Under the pieces are notes generated by a model. The model had not been told where the DNA came from, ran no database searches, and saw only the letters and a list, made by a program, of their open reading frames with translations. From NCBI GenBank assembly GCA_010909165.1, contig MU008175.1, positions 186,001 through 250,000 of the forward strand: a stretch of 64,000 nucleotides of DNA, in the 5' to 3' direction. Position 1 is the first letter of the stretch. Every line of letters begins with the position of its first letter. Both the position numbers and the translations under genes were made by a program. Source of the stretch: Anthoceros angustus (Eukaryota; Streptophyta; Anthocerotopsida; Anthocerotales; Anthocerotaceae). Below, piece after piece: positions 23,285-34,675 of the stretch.

Positions 23285-23761
23285 TCACCTGTTCACACGT
23301 ATAAAGGCGTCTCGCCTGACAAGCGGTTCTCTTGCGGTTCCCTCCGTGCCAAGTGCATGATCGATTGCTTCCAAGTCGTCACAGTGCATATGAGGTACAT
23401 CTTCACATCCGTTCCTCGTCCATGCTCTCCACATCGAGCCGCTTTGGTCGCCCATTGCCTTGTTGTCTCGCATTTCATACTCCTCGGGCCGTTTCGTATC
23501 CGTCTGCGGTGGAGAGGCGCCTTCAAGGCCTCCGCCACCGTCGGTCCAAACTTGGCTCCAGTGCGCGGATAAACCTCGAATGCAAATTAGAGAGCAATAT
23601 GCAGCACATGAGCTTACCGGCGGGGAGCCGTGCCGCAAGCAGTCGATCTTGAGATGTGCTGGAATCCGGAGGTCGCCACACCGACGGCATGGACAAAACA
23701 TGTAAACCTCATTTGCAAATCGGGGCATCTTGCACGTGGTCCCGACCGGTGTCGACGACAA
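23285..23761 (-). pseudogene. CACTA transposase, N-terminal Transpos_assoc-like part
   Basis: The minus-strand ORF contains YMFCPCRRCGDLRIPAHLK then IDCLRHG. This fits the transposase-associated domain of plant TNP2 proteins: F.CPC..C.N...., then a helix leading to H....G. It lies immediately upstream of the TNP2 core in the transposase orientation, as in intact elements. The rest of the ORF diverges and is likely frame-shifted. Confidence 0.75.
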
Positions 23762-26700
23762 GCGGAATCAGCGGCGGCGAGCAACCTATGAATGCCGCAG
23801 ACTCGCAGTGTGAATTCATGTCCAATTCACAACGACCTACTGTACACGCCGCTTGTAGGTGCAGGCATCACGCTCGCAGGCGCAGACGCGTCACCTCCAA
23901 ATCGAGAACCAGTCCTTCAACATTAGAGCACCTCAGACGATGAGCCGTCCGTCGATGGCATCGAGAGCAAGGGGGTACGGTTGTGGATTCACGCCATGTT
24001 CATCCCAGGCGGTGAGAGCGACCGGGATGGGATGAATCATTGCATTGGCGGGATGTCCTGGGCCTGAATAAACACTCCCGACGTTGAGCGCGCGTCGGTG
24101 AGGTGGTGGCGGCTATTGAAAGGGAGGAGATGAGCGAGCGGCTAGCGGGCGGGTCGCTCACATACATGTGAGTCATTGCACTTGCAAACATGTGTTGGGC
24201 TAAAACGGATGCCCCACCTCCTTCACAATTTTACATTCAAACCCGACGGCAAGCGGTTGCATTGAAAGGCGGAAGATGCTCGACGAGCCATCCTTCTGCA
24301 GCCACCTCCTTGATTTGCCGTCCATAGCGAGGATAGTGTTGAGCTCATGCTCTCAAAGTCTCTATACAACTCCCATGTTGCGTGCGCCATTGCGGTGAAA
24401 GGCGGTGCACCGGTGGCCGCCGCAGCGTGTTCCATGCCGTCTCTTCGCGCCCCCAAGTCCATTCTTGTGGTGTGTGTAGCTTCAGCCATAGTGGCGCTTC
24501 GGATGTGAAGCCCCCACAACGGCAGTTTGTTCTATCCAGAAACAATCGACTCAAGTTGCGCAGTAAATCCTCCTTGGATCGTGGCCTGTGCCAAAAGTGT
24601 AGCTCCGTGCGACTTGCCTCTTCCTCCCATTGGGAAATTGCTGCAGTTGGCGCGCCCGCCGGCGTGACGGGCCGGCGCCGCCGTCCAAAGCAGAATCCTC
24701 CCCGCTTCCTCTCGTTCATGGTCGGTGAAGGCGGGGAGTGTTGTGTCTGCCTTCCCTTCCTCTCAACCTCCCTTTCGCTTCAACTTTCGAGGCTTGCGAA
24801 AGTCCCGCCTTCGTTCCACCTCGATCCATCACGGTTTGGAGGCGGACACTTGTATAGTTTAGCAGCGCCACTATCCAGGAGGAGGCAACGCCGCGATGGC
24901 AAAGGATCCCAAAGTTTGTGAATCCATATGGCATCCATCGGCACGGTGCACGATTGACACGCCAAACATAAGTGGCGTGGGTGGCGGTGACATGTCATGT
25001 CGCTCCACGGTATGGATGGGCACCAACCCTATCCATCCATTCCGAAGTGGACAGTCATCGACTTTTATTGCGGTGTTGATGAGTAGTACACGTGGTACAA
25101 ATGGAGGAATCACATTTCCCAACGCCGCCTTTAAGAATGGTGAAAGTATACCCGAATGTGAGGTATAACTGCCCCGAACACGGCGTGTCATGCCCAAGAG
25201 ACGGCAAAAGCTGGGCCGACGCCAAGCGCCCTCGCGTGGCGTGGACGGAGCAACCTCCGTCCGCCGGCGATGGCCATCGCCGTGAAAGGAACGCAGCCCT
25301 CTTCCTCGATGGCCATCGTCGATTCGCGCGGCCGTGTACGCAATATCACACAATCACCGCAATGTTGCAAGCAACATCAAGGTGAGGAAATGAACGTTTG
25401 CAACATATAAAGAGAAATCCAAACATCCACGAGGTTGAAATGATCGCCCACGGTCACGGCTTGTGAAGCGAGGTGTGACAACTACGATTTGTGCGACACC
25501 TTCCATGCCACATGAGGTTGGATACCATCGCCACTCGTGACCATTGTGACTTCCACATTGCCACCCCAATGGCGGATTCCCAGTTGCATGCACACGAGAC
25601 ACCGCCCCACTAAGGGCGAGTTGAACGCCCCTCCAGCGCGCTTGGGGTCCTTGATGGCCATCGGCGTAGGGGCGGTGTGCACCGGAGATGGAGAGAACAA
25701 CAAACCAATGGTGGTTCTCGGTTCCTCCACGCAAGGCGCCTCAACGCAGTTGGTTTCCTACACATGCCCATGGCAATTGCGAGACGGATGAAGAGAGGAG
25801 GAGAGGGCAAGGGTTGGGAGTTGTGCAGCCTCCTCGACTATTCCACAAGGCGACGCATCGCTTGGAGGAGCAACGGTCGCCACAACCATGAAGCGGAGGC
25901 CGTGCAAGGTCATTTAAACCGTGCATGCAGATGAGGGCCGCCGTCGGCAACCAATTGTGCGTCATGGCGAATGGAGGAACGGTCGAGGGAATCTTTCATG
26001 TCGACCGTTCGAAAAGGAAAACGCAGCATGGCGAGCTTTTATCGATTTCCATGAATGACCACTATTGCAAGTTGCAATGAGGATGGCGGTCGGTTAGTGC
26101 GGGCATAGAGTGGCGGATTCCAATGCCGGTGCTCTCTGCGTGATATGAAAAAAGGCCACAAACGTCCGTCTTCCGATGGCGTGAGGGTTGTCGTCATTGC
26201 GATTTTCACAATTTCAGCCATGTCATCCTCACCGCCATGTCTCCTAGTTGATGGTCGGCGAACAGCCGATGCTCCGACATTACATTCTGCCGAGCCCACG
26301 CGATGGATGGCACGGGATCTTATTTTGCGATATCACGGTGGTTGCGCATCTCTCTTAGGCTGGTCAAAGAGGAGCAGAGCTCGACAAGTGCCATGCCCGT
26401 GTGCCAGGAAATGATGATCACGGTCTTCCTTACATCACGGGGACATGGCCTGCCAAATGCTACCGTCACCATCACTTATTGGCAATGGCGCACACAGTGT
26501 GGACATTAGCGGTATCTTCACTTTGATGAAGGCAACCAAGTCAAGTGGGTTTCGAAGTAGGATACATCATAGGGTTCGACCTACCACTTGTCCTTTTGTC
26601 ATGGCATAATGTATGCGGGCCATGTACTTGCAAGGATCATAATACGAATGGGCGATGTTTATTGCCATTGTGGTTATAATGTCCGCCGCAAAGGAAAGGC

Positions 26701-26779
26701 GGAAAGAATGTAGGTGGCTGGATGATCTCCACTCTTTCCCTCCTCCACCCGTCACCACAAGGTGACGGGAGTGAAATAA
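23762..26779. other. CACTA interior upstream of the transposase, no assigned domain
   Basis: Both strands have ORFs of 60-179 codons with no recognisable motif. GTTGCAAGCAACATC and TTTGCAACATATAAAG near 25362-25420 repeat the subterminal motif of the element in its interior. ATGGCCATCG-type 10-mers recur (for example near 25268 and 25309), pointing to small internal duplications. Confidence 0.4.
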
Positions 26780-26783
26780 CTAC

Positions 26784-27235
26784 TTGGACCATGGTCATTC
26801 ATTGCATTGCGAACAATGGTCCTTGGCTGTTGAAAAGTATTCAACACATTGGCCACATGCATTAACCATCCTTGGACCATGGTCATTGCATTCGAACAAT
26901 GGTCCTTGGGCGAAAAGTATTCAACTGTTGAACACATATGCATTAACCATCCTTGGACCATGGTCATTTGGATTGCATTGCGAACAATGGTCCTTGGTCG
27001 AGTACTCAACATTCGACACATATGCATTAACCATCCTTGGACCATGGTCATTCGATTGCATTGCGAACAATGGTCCTTGGATCTCGAAAAGTAGTCAGCA
27101 TTCCACCACATATGCATTAACCATCCTTGGACCATGGTCATTAGGTGCATTGCGAACAATGGTCCTTGGATCTCGAATAAGTAGTCAACACTTTCCACCA
27201 CATGCGTAACCATCCTTGGACCATGGTCTTTTCAA
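26784..27235. repeat. Satellite block, 81-90-bp units, about five copies
   Basis: The anchor CTTGGACCATGGTCATT recurs at about 26783, 26871, 26952, 27036, 27126 and 27215 (intervals 88, 81, 84, 90 and 89 bases). Each unit also contains GCGAACAATGGTCCTTGG and ATGCATTAACCATC. TTGGACCATGGTC and ACAATGGTCCTTGG can fold back on each other within a unit. Length variation sits in the linker. ORFs running through it are repeat artefacts. Confidence 0.9.
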
Positions 27236-27239
27236 CTCA

Positions 27240-27960
27240 CAAACCAACAACATCCATGGCCCATGGGCATCCGCTTTAAGTTGCCAAATTCGTCCTTGGG
27301 TCACGAATTATCGTACAAATCGCCCGCCTATATATAGTATGGGGACATGCCAACCGAACAAAAGACGAGGTGTGCGCCGAAAGACGGCATGGCTAGGTGA
27401 GCCATGGCCGACACACGACAACACCATTCACCCATGGGCATCCGCATGCATTTAAAGGCGTCAAATTGCCGGCTATATATATGAAGCAGGGGACATGGCG
27501 ACTTGGGAATTAGTGACGGGTTGCGCCGCGGCAAGGGCCGGGCGTCCCGTCTGGAGCCAGTGGCACGCATTATGGCTCACACTTGACATCGAAGGTAAAA
27601 CCACCGATTCGGACGTGATGTTATTCGGGTGGCATCATGTTGAGCGGGCCATGGCGGCGTGAATGACCATACAACATCCTTGGCACATGGGCATCGAGCA
27701 TTGTTACCAATTTGTCCTTGGGTCACGAAGTATTGTATGCAGTGCGGGCTATATATGTGAAGCATGGGGACATGGAGCTTCGTTCAAAGAGGTGACGGTG
27801 TCCATGCAAAACGGCATGGGGCATGCCATAGCGGACACATGGGTATTCGGGAGAACGATGGAGGTGCGTCTTGGCGGAAACATGGCATCTTGTGGCAAGG
27901 AGCCAGTGGCATGTCCTTTCGTTCGCCCCTCCCTCCCTCCGTCACCACAAGGTTACCACC
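27240..27960. repeat. Diverged longer repeat, about three copies
   Basis: Three degenerate units share the order CCCATGGGCATC or CACATGGGCATCG, GTCCTTGGGTCACGA, a TATATATA tract, GGGGACATG and AAACGGCATGG-like sequence. Units begin near 27255, 27425 and 27665. They share the 'catggtc/cttgg' flavour of the adjacent 81-90-bp satellite and may be its older form. Confidence 0.6.
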
Positions 27961-30900
27961 TTCGAAAACCCATATCGTCTTAGCTTGCACTCCGGCTTGT
28001 CGCGGTTAGGTCATCTAGGCGTCGCATTGGCGTGGTTCGCTATGGTTTGGGACGTGGACTTAAGATTTGGTGAGGCGTTCGTTTAAGCCTACAACCGCTA
28101 CCATAACCCGTGACTTGGATGGCGATCCGAAAGTGGTTGTGGCGCGGAAAGCAGGAGGGCGGAGGGCCCCACGTGTTGCGCCGATGGAGGCGGTGAAGGT
28201 TTGGAAAATGGAGAGGGCGGCGGCCCGTGCATAGTCAAGTGGAATTGCTGGCAACCTCGACGGGTGCCAAAGCCGAGGGAGGCAAGCGATGTGGGCGTAT
28301 GCCGCCTGCGGCAGGCGGGAGTGGATGCCGGGAGGGTCCTTCCGTGGAGCCGAATGGAGGCATGGAGGGGCTTCGGGAGGAGTTGCGCAGTGGAAGGTGT
28401 TGCCGATGAGGAGGAGGCGGCAACAAATCCTCCTCATTCCACGTCTGTCTCCAAGAGGTGGGCAGCTAACTGGAGCTTGTGGGTGCAGGGCGACACACGC
28501 CGCAGACGGACTTTGAAAGGGCCCTCCACGCCGTTGAAGAGTACGAAATTGCAGGTGCGGGCAGCGGACGCGTGGGCATGTGGAGGAGACGGAGGTCTTG
28601 CCGAGGACGCGCACCTGGATGGCGGGAGGGAGAATAGGGCTCTTCTAGAAGAGCTTATTTTTGGTGACCATGGAGGACTCAAGGAGCGGGCGGGGAGGTC
28701 TTTCAAGGGCAGCAAAGTGCGGCCTTTGGAGTTGATATTGCTTGAGGCCAGGGAGGAAGAGGAGGAGGCCACGAAACACACATGGGTCGAGGCCTGTGGG
28801 CGAGGACACCACCGGCACCGAGGATGGTGAAAGGAGGAGGCGTGGGAGTGGAAAATGGTGGTGAAGAGGTGGACGAGGACCTACCGACAACATTGAGCGG
28901 AGAGATAGGGGCCGAGAAAAGTTGGCCGGTAAGCCACTTGACGACATCATTGCCGTGTTGTGCAAGTGCATGGTCGTGGGGGTTTACATGGTGAGCCTGT
29001 GTGATGGAGGGTGGGTGGAGAATGAAGATGAGGAGGAAGAGCCCATCGGCGAGGAGGGAAGGCCTTCCAGGCGTGTTGGAGCTAGTGTGCGAAGATGCGC
29101 TTGATGGTACCATGGTCCGACGACGAGACTTTGAGGGAACAGTTGGTGAGGAAGGTAGAGTACGAGTTCCCTAGTGTAGATCGCGAGGATATCGTGTCCG
29201 GGTTTGCGGGGCTTCGGACAAGAAACCACAACGTTGGCAAGAAGGTGCGACAGTGCGGTTATTTGGAGGAGAAGGGAAAGATGCGAAATGGCTGCACCCT
29301 ACGTCGGCACCAAGGCGTGGAGGCGGGCGTGGAGCAAGCGTGGTAACGCGTTGCACAAGCACGGTGGTGTGTGGCCAACCCACAACAAGCGGCGCAACAT
29401 TTCGACTTGCAAAGCACGAGCATGGGACCAATCCATTTGGTCCCATGGGAGCAAAAGAGTTCGAGAGAAGGTATGTTCAGCGGTGGGGAAGGAGCGCAAG
29501 TACAAGAGTTGAAATGGGCTGCGAAACATGGATTGAGAGCATGCGGGACTCGAGTGGTATGGCGAAGATCGCCTTGGTTGAATAGCTGGTCAAAAAGTGC
29601 GCATGTAGGACATGAAGGCGTGAGCGATGGCGATGTGTGTGCATGGCTGCGGTCGAGAAGGAGAAGGAAAATAATGTGCCGGTGAAGGGCACGAAAAGAT
29701 GGAAGGAACCATAGCATGTCCCGAGGGGAAGGGAAGGGAAGGTGGAGAGGAGGGCATCACACTCGGTGATGTCGGAGGCGGTGGGGATGGTGTGGAAGGT
29801 GGAGGCGTGAGTGTGTTGCCACCCACAAGGCGAATCACAAGATCTCTCCAAAAGTGTGAGTTTGGTGGCAATGGCGGCGGATGAATTGAATGCATCATTT
29901 TGCCTAACGTAACTTCTGCGGTGAATATGCAGCCTATGGGGCCGGAGTGCAAGGCACGAACGTGGAGGTTAGTGGCTCGAATGCCGCTCAAAGGGTCGAC
30001 ATGAGCGGGAGAAAGCAGGCGAGGTGCTAGGCCAAAAGGGTCGAGCAAAAGGCAGCTATTGAAGATGCAGGAGTCGAGACTCGGATGACGCCAGAGGCTG
30101 TGGCCGACCGTGTGGTATGTGCAAGTCCATGTCCGGCAATAAGCTGGATTGATTTGTCTTGGACGCTCGTGGATTTTGATGCCGTTCCTTTCTTGCGGTT
30201 GTGCAAAGCGGGAGCAACGGCAAATGAAACACGCACGAGCAAGCATGCGAGGACATTCACAAACCGCCATCGCGTACGTGGTGGTGGAGAGTGCTTGGGC
30301 GATGCAACTGCGCTTGATTGGTAGTGCGTCGAGGCGGGTCTGCCGATCCGCGAGCGAGATGAAGGAGATCGGCCTCATAAGCCACACATGTGGAGCGGGC
30401 ATTCCATAGTTCGTGTAGCGTTTACATTGTCCTTCGATATGTTTTAGCCGGTTGTGGAATGAACCCGAAAACTATGGCATATGTGCGCAAGCCGCACATG
30501 TTCGTATTGAAGCGTCTAGATAGGGGCACAAATGGGGCGTTTGAAGAAACGTAATGCGCATTTGGTGGTAAATGTGATGAGGTATTTATTAATCTATGAG
30601 GTGTATACTTATAACTATGGCATGGTTAGATATCTATGAATTTGTACCTATACATAAAGAGTATGTATTCAATATATATATATATATATATACGTGTTGC
30701 GATCATGTATGTAGGATTATACAGACATCGGCCCGCCAACCGTATATATAAATGGACATATAAATAATGTAGAATCCTACTATACATAATTAGCAATAAG
30801 GGTTTGTGTATATGGGGCTTGAAAAGAAAACCGGTGTGGACATAGGGTGCATTGAAGAGGGAAGATGGAAAGAGAATGATACCTACGAGGAGAGATAGAG

Positions 30901-31240
30901 TTCTGGTAATTGCTATGTAGGAAAAGCAAGAAGGCAAGAATAAAATCGGTGGAGGGAGCTCATTGTCACAATCATATGGCAACACAAAGAGGGAAACAAT
31001 AAAGAAATGGGTGTCATCCCGGAGCATTAACTAGGAGTGTGAGGTGAAAGGGAGACCAAGAGCATGTTGTTAAGATGGTAAGAGAAAGAAAACAAAATCA
31101 CAAACTTAACACCAAACCAACAAACTTGATGATAAGCTCTTAATGGCGAGGTGTAAGGTCAAGAGACCACTTGCATGTTGTTAAGATGGTGAGAGAAGGT
31201 GGAGGAAAATCACAAACTTAACACCAAGCCACCTAACTTT
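27961..31240. other. CACTA interior, right half; protein-like ORFs of unknown origin
   Basis: Plus-strand ORFs at 28201-28830 (209 codons, Gly/Arg/Glu-rich) and 28922-29585 (several frames, with an acidic run DEEEEPIGEEG) read more protein-like than their antisense partners. I cannot assign a family. A (TA)n tract lies at 30672-30692. From about 30.4 kb the sequence becomes AT-rich and non-coding and approaches the right subterminal zone. This half could be captured host sequence or an unrelated insertion. Confidence 0.35.
30672..30692. repeat. (TA)n microsatellite
   Basis: About ten uninterrupted TA dinucleotides inside an AT-rich stretch. Confidence 0.95.
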
Positions 31241-31490
31241 TGGGTGTACCACATGGAAAGTGTTACATGAAATTGTAACAAAGGACTATAACATAAGCAA
31301 GTTTTCATTGTATATGTTTGAAATCATAAACAATGCTAGCGAGAGGATGTTGTACTTAGGAGGGAGAGGTGATGAGAGAGAGCCAGTTCATGTTAAGATG
31401 GTGGCGGCATGAGAAGGAATAGTGTCAATCTTAATACCAAGCCTAAATAGCATGTTGCAATTTGGAAGTGTTACATGAAATTGCAATAGC
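31241..31490. promoter_or_regulatory. CACTA right subterminal repeat zone
   Basis: GTGTTACATGAAATTG occurs twice (about 31260 and 31468) with ATTGTAAC, GTTGCAATTTGG and TTGCAATAGCG. These are the same motif families as in the left subterminal zone, in opposite orientation. A related duplicated block 'catgttgttaagatggt(a/g)agagaa' lies further in at about 31063 and 31174. Confidence 0.7.
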
Positions 31491-31516
31491 GTAACATAGG
31501 CTGCCTTTTCTGGTAG
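31491..31516 (-). repeat. CACTA right terminal inverted repeat
   Basis: GTAACATAGGCTGCCTTTTC then TGGTAG; reverse complement of the left end apart from one base. Confidence 0.92.
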
Positions 31517-34400
31517 AAATTTGTTGCTCCTTTGCTCGACTCTTGCCGTTTCAACTCTGCACGACTTACGCCATAGCGCCGCTTCCCGCCGCCTTATGCT
31601 GGACGTGACTTCTTTTACTGCGTCCGATTATCTCCCGTTCATCCTAGCCTTTAGCTCCGCCATCTCCCTCTCAGACGGTCGAGGCAACTCTGCCCGTTAA
31701 GTGCCGTCCGGGTCCTTCTCCATTTCGGTGACGTCACGCTCCTTGTTCCATCGCCTTACCTCCTCCGTCCCAGCAGTGGGCAGCTCTATCTCGTTCGTGA
31801 TCGTGATCACGCCTATGTGCCATTCGCTCAATGGTAACTTGGGCTGACTCGAGGTCTCCTGCGGTCTTCCATCTCTCCTTTGTTGCTCCACCTCGCACGC
31901 GAGTCAGGAGATCCTCCATCTCCTTGTCGCGGGCTTCCTTCTCCCTTGCATGGCTGGCGCACTGCTCCGCCGCCTCCTGCCGTCTTGAGTTAGCTGCAGC
32001 TATCCTCGGCCTCCTCCACCGGTGATCACGCGATAGTGATCGCGGGTCGGTCTTAGCAATACCCGCCTCCTCGCCGCCTTCACTGGGCCGCCAACTTGGT
32101 GCTGGTCCGGGCCTAGCCTGTGTCGCTTGGCGCCGGGCCTCCTCCGCCTCCTTCTATGCTACCCCTCTCCGCCTGCAGGTCTTCACCCGCTGGGCAGTTC
32201 TGCCTGCTCACCCATTGAAGAATTTAGTCCGTCCGCTGAATGGACCAGATTCTTCGGCCTCCCGGCGCTTCCTCTTCGATGCGGCCGAGAGCTTCGCTTC
32301 CTCCGCCTCCCGGGCCGCCTCAATTGCTCCCTCGAGGAGCACCATGCGCCTCAGGGCTTCCACCTCGGGTCTTCTCATTGTCCCGCAGAGACCCAGAGCA
32401 TACCGTCCATGACGGTAGCCAGGACCCGCCGTGTCTCTTCCACGGCCGCCATTGGTGAGGCCCCAAAAGTCCGCTAGGGAGCGGGCATCTCACGGTCCGC
32501 CAAGGACCTCCATACCGCAGCCCCGAGCGAGTCCGACGGGCTCTCCGGACCTAATCAGTCCCTTAGGTCCCGAGTGCCGAGGTCCCGAGCTCACCTCCTT
32601 GGCCCTCTTGGCCCACCTTATTCGCCTCTTCGTCCCTGGGCCTTGAGGGTGAGGGGGTTCGGGAGCCGACCCTTGCCTCCCGGGTCGGGCGATGTGACTG
32701 CCCGGTGGGTTGCCGCTGACCTCCCGCCTTGAGCGGCTCTCTCGCCTTCTCACCGCCTCTTCACTCTTGTTACCCGCAAGGGGGCAAGGCACAGCGCCGT
32801 CCGAGGCATACATGGGTGGCACCGCCTTCCGCCTTTGGTGCCCGGCGAGTTCGCTGGGCTCATCGCTGCCGGCTGGTGGGGCCGGGCGAGCCGGGCCGCC
32901 TCTCGTCAGACCGGGCCGCCCGTACCAAGAGGAGGGAAGTGATATCTTCCCACACTTCCCTAGGTGGTGAGGGGGTCCGCTCTGCACGTATGGAGTCCCA
33001 GATCCTCCCGCCTGCCTCCTCCCGACCTGGCCCTAGGGGTCGGGCCTCACCTTGCCCGCCTCCGCTCGGGTAGGGCCAACCCTTCCCGAGCGCCCGCCTT
33101 CTTCCCCATCCTTCGAGGTCGAATGTCCCCACACATGGATCGTATGGGGATAGTCCGACGAGGTGGCTCACCTCGCCTTCTCTCAACCGCCAAGATGATC
33201 CTTCCGCTGCCCTGGCCGCAGCGCATGTGTGAACACTAATAAATTATCACCAAGGTGATCCACCTTGGTGAGCAAGTTCCAAGGGACAATGATCCGCCAA
33301 CGCCTCACCCTCGGCCCAGCAGTCCGACATCAACCAGCTGGTTGTCCGCCGCTCGGCTTCAAAGATCGCCCGCCTTCCGCCTATCTTTCCCGCCTTGAGG
33401 GGTCTCCGGGACCACGCCCCAATCTCCTCCTACTGGCCAAGGCCGCCTCGTGACCTCCAAGGTCCACCTCGATCCTCCCGAGGTTCTTGGATCGAACCTC
33501 CTTGTTGGCCGCCAACATCTTCCGGCGAACTCCCTGACTAGTGACATCACAAATGTCCGCACCTGAACACGCCTAGGTGCCACTGACCAATCCTCCCGCC
33601 TCCTCCCACGGCCCAAAGTCCGGATAGCGCCGGGTGACAATGTTGCGCCTACTGTGTTCCATGGCGCCTATACCTCCGCAGCCTTCTGTCCCATCGCTTT
33701 CTTCCTTCTCCGTCAGAGCCGATTGTCCGAGATCGCTGGCACGATGCGCCCTCTTCGCTGCGTTCGCTGCTCCAACCCCAACGGTGAGCTGCTGCCAAGA
33801 TGCCCGAGCTGCCGGAGAGATAGCGCCAGAGGGCAGGGTTGCGGAGCGCAAGAGACTGCGAGAATTGTCTCGAGGTCGCACAGAGAAATGACCTCCGCCG
33901 CCGCGGCTGCTGGGAGTAACCGGGAGGAGGTGCCCTTCCTCGTCAGAATCGCCAGAGGTGGCTTAGCATGGCTTACCTCGGCCTTTACGCCACGCAGCTG
34001 CCTTACTGCCGCACGCCGCCGCTGGCCGGGCGTGAACACCGCTTATAACGGCCCCTCTGCAAGGCCACGGCCTGCCTCCGCGATGCCCGACCTTCCATCA
34101 GGCCCACGTGGCGCCCGCCTCTGGACTCACGACCCAAACTCTAAATTACTTTCTCGGCAGACTTATCCTGCTTTTGACCCTCGAGTGGGTCCTGACTTAT
34201 CCTCGACACCCCAAGGCCAAGGTTCCGTAGCTCTGTAGTGGTGCTGGGGTCCGCTACTCATCTGACCGAGGCACCCGGAGCACCCCGAGCGCCGCTCGTC
34301 TTATTCCTCCTTTCCGCCTCATTTTACACTTCTCGACCTAAAAAACAAAACCCACTTATTTCCTAACCTCCAAGTGAAGTCTCAGCCCACAAACGGGTCT
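31517..34400 (-). mobile_element. Decayed retroelement with gag-like coding debris (right of the CACTA insertion)
   Basis: The minus strand carries charged, frame-broken protein-like stretches. Examples are a helical EARDKEMEDLLTRVRGG-type region near 31.9 kb and the ORF at 32490-32987. From about 32.4 to 34.4 kb the sequence is a diverged copy of 38.87-40.70 kb in the same orientation: shared landmarks include CTCCTTGGCCCTCTTGGC, CCCTAGGTGGTGAGGGG, ACATGGATCG, GATCCACCTTGGTGAGCAAG and TCCTCCCGCCTCCTCC. Identity is high but with many indels. The conserved-looking peptide RNIVTR(A/R) followed by a PDFG/RTLGHG block occurs in both copies. I infer a gag-type protein from its basic, low-complexity character; no zinc knuckle or enzyme domain is visible. 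Confidence 0.55.
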
Positions 34401-34675
34401 TCCATTAGATAAGCCACGCAGGACCCCGGTGAGGAGGCTTGGACTCTTTTCCTTTCCTTCCTAGGTGGTGTCTCTGGCCTAGGAGCTCCTCTGGGCCATA
34501 GGAGGTGGCTTCCGCCTCCCGCCTCGAAGGGATTGGGAGGCTCACAGAGGAGGATCTTTTGGCGGCAAGATCTAGGTTAGGGTCACTAAGGCTTCCACAA
34601 GGTTTGTCCGACTCGTAAGCGCCGCCTCCAGGTGTTAGGTGCGTTGGCCTGGACGCACGGTGGCGCCGGGCCTCT

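Larger units (their letters stand above)
16741..31516 (-). mobile_element. CACTA (En/Spm-type) DNA transposon, 14.8 kb, decayed
   Basis: The two ends form 26-bp terminal inverted repeats with one mismatch (16743-16768 and 31491-31516), each CTAC(T/C)AGAAAAGGCAGCC reading inward, close to the CACTA consensus. The outermost CA of CACTA is mutated on both sides (CC left, AA outside the right end). Inside, the minus strand encodes the modules of a plant TNP2 transposase in order: Transpos_assoc zinc-type motif, TNP2 core, DUF4218 and DUF4216. Subterminal zones contain many copies of TGTAACACTT and GTTGCAA, as expected for binding sites of an En/Spm-type regulator. The transposase is broken by frameshifts, so the element is not autonomous now. 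No matching 3-bp target duplication is evident (GCT left, ATT right if ends are placed strictly). The 24-31 kb half contains sequence not explained by transposase. Confidence 0.88.

Noticed and set aside
26784-27235. Possible CRISPR array or coding repeat
   Set aside because: Linkers are related to each other and the period varies from 81 to 90 bases; it is a satellite, and no cas-like gene is near.
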